From the NCBI GenBank assembly GCA_947174035.1, contig CAMWHH010000057.1, forward strand, positions 1-5,267: 5,267 nucleotides of DNA, written 5' to 3'. This document shows, piece after piece, positions 1-5,267 of this stretch (the stretch's first letter is position 1; each line of letters begins with the position of its first letter). The notes under the pieces were generated by a model, which saw only the letters and a program-made list of their open reading frames with translations, was not told where the DNA came from and did no database searches. Made by a program: the position numbers and the translations under genes. This stretch comes from an uncultured Mycoplasma sp. GTDB lineage: Bacteria > Bacillota_I > Bacilli_A > Mycoplasmatales > Mycoplasmoidaceae.

Positions 1-131
1 GAATTATATAAAATTAATTCTTTAATCACTCATTTAGTGTGTGCATCATTAACTGGATTTAATTTTTTTGTTAATTCATTAAAAGTTAAATCATTATATT
101 TTTGCTTCTTGCATTTTAATAGATTCATCAT
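1..131 (-). CDS. prmC: Probable PrmC (HemK) protein-(glutamine-N5) methyltransferase, N-terminal part only
   Basis: Forty-three codons are visible before the gene runs off the left edge. The protein starts [10 protein letters not shown] and continues through [19 protein letters not shown]. This resembles the small helical N-terminal domain of PrmC, where an Asp-Ala followed by a hydrophobic helix is typical. The catalytic SAM-binding domain and its NPPY motif lie outside the window. PrmC methylates the glutamine of the release-factor GGQ motif, and prfA-prmC is a very common gene pair, so context supports the call more than sequence does. The start is constrained: an in-frame UAA (138-140) lies two codons before two adjacent ATGs (129-131, 126-128), and no other ATG follows in the visible part. 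The start lies inside prfA, giving a 38-nt overlap in another frame. No Shine-Dalgarno sequence is well placed, so translational coupling to prfA is likely. Codon 34 is UGA (30-32), read as Trp. Confidence 0.72.
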
Positions 132-1173
132 ATGAAATTAAAGAGTCAATAATTTCTTCTAAATTACCCATCATTACTGTATCTAATTTATTTAAAGTTA
201 AATTAATTCGGTGATCTGTAACTCTATTTTGTGGATAATTATAAGTTCTAATTTTTTCTGCTCTTTCTCCTGTTCCCACTTGTCCTTTTCTTAAATCAGA
301 AATGTTTTTTCTTTTTTCTTCTTCTTGAATTTCCCAAAGTTTAGATCTTAACATTTTCATTGCAGTTTCTCTATTTTCAATTTGTGATTTTCCTTCTTGG
401 CAAGCAACAAAAATTCCAGTTGGAATATGAGTAATTCTAACTGCTGATTCGGTTTTGTTAATGTGTTGTCCGCCTGCTCCAGAAGCTCTATAAGTATCTA
501 TTTTTAAATCACTATTATTTATAACAAGTTCTACATCTTCAATCTCTGGTAAAACTGCTACAGTGATAGTAGATGTATGTACTCTTCCTTTTGATTCAGT
601 AGCTGGAACTCTTTGTACTCTATGAACTCCTGATTCAAATTTCATTTTTGAATAAACATTTTCTCCACTCATCATAAATGAAATAAATCCATATCCATGT
701 GATGATTCTTGAATTTCTAATATTTTAACTTTTCAACCTAATGAATCTGCATATCTTTTATAAGCAGAAAAAAGGTCACCAACAAAGATTGATGATTCAT
801 CACCACCTGCTGCCGGTCGCATTTCAACAATTACATTTTTATCATCATTGGGATCTTTTGGTAAAAGTAAAATTTTTAATTCATATTCATATTTTTCAAT
901 TAATGGTTTTTTGTCTGTTAATTCCATTTGTGCTAATTCAATTAATTCATTGTCTTTTTCATTTTTAATTATTTTTTCAGCAGAAGAAACATCATCAAGA
1001 ATTTTTTTATATTCTTTAAATTTTTCAACAATTGGAGTTGTGTCTTTTAATAATTTATTAATTTCAGACATTCTTTTAATATTGTTCCCAACTGTTTCAA
1101 GTTCTTTGTTTAAATCATTAAATTTTTCTTCAATTAAATTTAAAGAATTATAAAGTTTTTCATTATAAATCAT
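94..1173 (-). CDS. prfA: Peptide chain release factor 1 (RF1)
   Basis: RF1 recognises UAA and UAG in the ribosomal A site and triggers peptide release. The 359-residue protein is full length for the family. The N-terminal part (about 1-105) is helical and charged. GGDE follows at 123-126, the codon-reading PAT tripeptide of the RF1 PxT class at 190-192, the conserved His at 199 (seven residues after PAT, as in family members), and the catalytic GGQ at 234-236 within [17 protein letters not shown] rather than SPF separates it from RF2. One in-frame UGA (733-735, codon 147, in the stretch SLGWKVKI) would split the gene under the standard code; the sequence around it aligns continuously with RF1, so it is Trp. 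Codon 280 is a Trp encoded by UGG. The ATG at 1171-1173 is preceded by AAAGGAG at good spacing, and the stop is UAA. It lies just downstream of the rpmE terminator and overlaps prmC at its 3' end. Confidence 0.97.
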
Positions 1174-1178
1174 AAAAA

Positions 1179-1185
1179 CTCCTTT
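1179..1185 (-). promoter_or_regulatory. Shine-Dalgarno sequence of prfA
   Basis: The minus strand reads AAAGGAG, then five bases, then the prfA ATG. It fixes the prfA start and lies entirely in the short gap left between the rpmE terminator and prfA. Confidence 0.75.
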
Positions 1186-1201
1186 TAAAGTTTGTTAAAA
1201 A

Positions 1202-1236
1202 AAATAAAAATAACACCACTAGTGCTATTTTTATTT
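1202..1236 (-). terminator. Intrinsic terminator after rpmE
   Basis: Two 15-nt arms (1202-1216 and 1222-1236) flank a 5-nt loop. Read as minus-strand RNA, all 15 positions pair, with one G-U wobble; read as plus-strand RNA that position is an A-C mismatch, so the hairpin fits minus-strand transcription. The 3' arm runs directly into further uridines (1197-1201). The outer 11 pairs are all A-U, and the G/C-containing pairs are next to the loop. It begins 16 nt after the rpmE stop and ends 28 nt before the prfA start. Confidence 0.8.
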
Positions 1237-1252
1237 AAAAAATGAAAATAGT

Positions 1253-1537
1253 TTACAAATTATTTAGAGAATGAACAATTTTTTTGTTTTGTTTTTTATG
1301 TTTTTCAGACTTAGTTTTTGAACTTTGTTCAGAAGTAACAATTTTTTTATTGAATTTTTCTGCTCTTCCTTTAACTTGTTGGCTCATTGAAGTACCAATG
1401 TAAAAAGGATGACAAGAACTACAAACATCAATAGTTGTTTCTTTACTATTTAATGTTGACTTAATAAGAAAACTACTATTACATGATGCACAAACAAAAT
1501 TAACATCATTCAATTTCATGTGAATTCCTTTTTTCAT
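1253..1537 (-). CDS. rpmE: 50S ribosomal protein L31, zinc-binding (CxxC) type
   Basis: L31 is a small protein of the large ribosomal subunit that bridges to the small subunit. The 94-residue product starts MKKGIHMKLNDV, matching the usual MKKGIHP start of the family. It carries two CxxC pairs (Cys16/Cys19 and Cys39/Cys42) that would hold zinc. The second lies in CSSCHPFYIG, the L31 signature, followed by KGRAEKFNKK, another conserved stretch. Having four cysteines makes this the zinc-containing form rather than the cysteine-less paralogue made under zinc starvation. A lysine- and serine-rich tail (about residues 65-94) makes it longer than the common 65-90 residues. An in-frame ATG two codons upstream (1541-1543) is only one base from the GGAG of the ribosome site, whereas the ATG at 1535-1537 is seven bases away, so the latter is preferred. 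It has its own terminator and a likely promoter. Confidence 0.95.
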   Translation of the reverse strand: MKKGIHMKLNDVNFVCASCNSSFLIKSTLNSKETTIDVCSSCHPFYIGTSMSQQVKGRAEKFNKKIVTSEQSSKTKSEKHKKQNKKIVHSLNNL

Positions 1538-1543
1538 AATCAT

Positions 1544-1550
1544 TCTCCTT
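1544..1550 (-). promoter_or_regulatory. Shine-Dalgarno sequence that decides the rpmE start
   Basis: The minus strand reads AAGGAGA and then ATGATTATG. The first ATG is too close to the GGAG for normal initiation; the second is at seven bases and gives the family-typical MKKGIH start. Confidence 0.75.
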
Positions 1551-1585
1551 TTTTCTGTTATCTTAACTTAATAAAAGCAACATTA

Positions 1586-1591
1586 ATTATA
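1586..1591 (-). promoter_or_regulatory. Candidate -10 box of the rpmE promoter
   Basis: The minus strand has a perfect TATAAT here, about 50 nt before the rpmE ATG and downstream of the ATP operon terminator, which is where a promoter is needed. A second TATAAT lies at 1602-1607. No good -35 box is found at 16-18 nt from either. That is common in mycoplasmas, where the -10 element dominates, but in such AT-rich DNA TATAAT also arises by chance. A 7-nt inverted repeat (TATAATA and TATTATA on the minus strand) spans both boxes. Confidence 0.45.
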
Positions 1592-1646
1592 ATATCAGAT
1601 TATTATATTTTTTTAAAATAACAAATAAATTAATTAAAAATAAAAA

Positions 1647-1678
1647 AAATTTAAAAAACCTTTTGATTTTTTAAATTT
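1647..1678 (-). terminator. Intrinsic terminator of the ATP synthase operon
   Basis: Arms of 14 nt (1647-1660 and 1665-1678) enclose a 4-nt loop. In minus-strand RNA the arms pair fully: 12 A-U pairs, one G-U wobble and one closing C-G pair, with an AAAA loop. The 3' arm is followed by UUUUUAUUUUU. On the plus strand the wobble position is a C-A mismatch, which again supports minus-strand function. It starts 12 nt beyond the atpC stop. The stem is nearly all A-U, so its stability comes from length; strength of termination is uncertain. Confidence 0.72.
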
Positions 1679-1689
1679 CAAATTTTTGT

Positions 1690-2091
1690 TTATTTTTTTC
1701 TTGCACTATTTAATTTTTTAAAAATTAAAAGTTCTTGATTGAATTGCATGTTTAATTTTTTATTACTCAAAACATTTAGTGTCTTTTCTTTAAGTTGCAA
1801 TATTTCTCTTTTTTGCTCTTCTGTATTTTCTATACAAAAACTTGCTAAAAAGTTTAATTCACAATTGGCAACCGAGTATATTCCATTATCAATGATATAT
1901 TCAAAAACTCTATCATTTATATCGATTATTTCAATTAATGATCTTGCTATTTTTCCAATAGTGGGTTCATAATTATTTAAAATAACAATATCCCCTTTAT
2001 CATCGCAAAAATAAACTGATTTTACATAATCACTATAAACAATTTTAGATGGGGTGATAATGTTAAATTTTAAATTTGAATTTTGACCCAT
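1690..2091 (-). CDS. atpC: F1Fo ATP synthase epsilon subunit
   Basis: Epsilon sits on the gamma stalk at the membrane-facing side of F1, couples it to the c-ring and can restrain ATP hydrolysis. The 133-residue product is of normal length. The N-terminal beta-sandwich (about 1-88) begins LKFNIITPSKIVYS, and ILNNYEPTIGKI (37-48) corresponds to the conserved 'lpnHaPligal' segment, although the usual His is replaced by Tyr. NGIYSV (69-74) matches the usual GGFLEV strand. The C-terminal part (about 90-133) is helical, rich in Lys and Glu, and would form the two-helix hairpin. Primary sequence is diverged, so the call rests on these segments plus the last position in an atpAGDC order. The ATG at 2089-2091 is preceded by AGAGGAA in the 11-nt gap after atpD. 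A terminator follows directly, so this is the last gene of the operon. Confidence 0.92.
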   Translation of the reverse strand: MGQNSNLKFNIITPSKIVYSDYVKSVYFCDDKGDIVILNNYEPTIGKIARSLIEIIDINDRVFEYIIDNGIYSVANCELNFLASFCIENTEEQKREILQLKEKTLNVLSNKKLNMQFNQELLIFKKLNSARKK

Positions 2092-2094
2092 AAA

Positions 2095-2101
2095 TTCCTC
2101 T
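2095..2101 (-). promoter_or_regulatory. Shine-Dalgarno sequence of atpC
   Basis: AGAGGAA on the minus strand fills most of the 11 nt between the atpD stop and the atpC ATG, three bases before the start codon. The spacing is short, which suggests initiation by ribosomes finishing atpD. Confidence 0.6.
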
Positions 2102-2102
2102 T

Positions 2103-5203
<3,101 letters not shown>

Positions 5204-5211
5204 ATTTTTTC

Positions 5212-5267
5212 CTATAAACCTTTAAATTCTAAATTGTAATCAGGAATTGTTTTTATATATGAAGAAA
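5212..5267 (-). CDS. atpA: Probable ATP synthase alpha subunit, last 17 codons
   Basis: An open frame enters from the right edge, encodes SSYIKTIPDYNLEFKGL and ends in UAG (5212-5214), 8 nt before atpG. The tail is too short and variable to identify by sequence; the call rests on the usual alpha-gamma-beta-epsilon gene order and on the stop codon overlapping the atpG ribosome site. The alternative is another gene inserted before atpG, which the tight spacing makes less likely. UAG is the only non-UAA stop in the window. Confidence 0.65.
   Translation of the reverse strand, partial: SSYIKTIPDYNLEFKGL

Noticed and set aside
676..735. Apparent break of prfA into two ORFs, suggesting a pseudogene
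   Set aside because: The break is a UGA read as Trp in mollicutes. The translated link ([20 protein letters not shown]) fits RF1 and no frameshift is needed.
741..1153. Plus-strand ORFs of 75 and 101 codons opposite prfA
   Set aside because: They lie antisense to a strongly conserved gene, have Leu/Ile/Ser/Phe-rich shadow composition and no ribosome site; the same holds for plus-strand ORFs at 1739-1972, 2227-2421, 3211-3489 and 4833-5057.
1586..1608. Inverted repeat over the two TATAAT boxes as a repressor operator
   Set aside because: The arms are only seven A/T bases and largely consist of the -10-like sequences themselves, so chance is sufficient in DNA of this composition.

Overview
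This window comes from a mollicute, most likely a Mycoplasma-type organism. It is very AT-rich, and UGA must be read as tryptophan for two conserved genes to be continuous: prfA has one in-frame UGA (codon 147) and atpG has two (codons 77 and 109). A third, partial gene (prmC) also uses one. The species cannot be fixed from the sequence alone. All seven genes lie on the minus strand, so the order of transcription runs from high to low coordinates.

The right half (5267 to 1690) is the distal part of an F1Fo ATP synthase operon: the last codons of a gene whose position fits atpA (alpha), then atpG (gamma), atpD (beta) and atpC (epsilon). Gaps are 8, 2 and 11 nt, and an AT-rich intrinsic terminator (1647-1678) follows atpC. 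The gamma, beta and epsilon proteins have the landmarks of a working rotary enzyme, including Walker A, Walker B, the catalytic Glu and DELSEED in beta.

The striking feature is beta: 745 residues instead of about 465-480. A complete, normal beta core starts near residue 280 and is preceded, in one uninterrupted frame, by about 279 residues of acidic, probably disordered sequence with no glycine, cysteine or tryptophan. This is the best candidate for something unusual here.

The left half carries translation genes. rpmE (ribosomal protein L31, zinc-ribbon type) has a plausible promoter and its own terminator (1202-1236). prfA (release factor 1) follows, and then the first 43 codons of prmC, the probable methyltransferase of the RF1 GGQ glutamine, whose start lies inside the end of prfA. 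RF1 reads only UAA and UAG, and the stops seen are UAA (five genes) and UAG (the atpA end), as expected where UGA is sense. There is no gene-free stretch over 300 bases; the largest gap (1544-1689) holds the ATP operon terminator and the rpmE promoter candidate.
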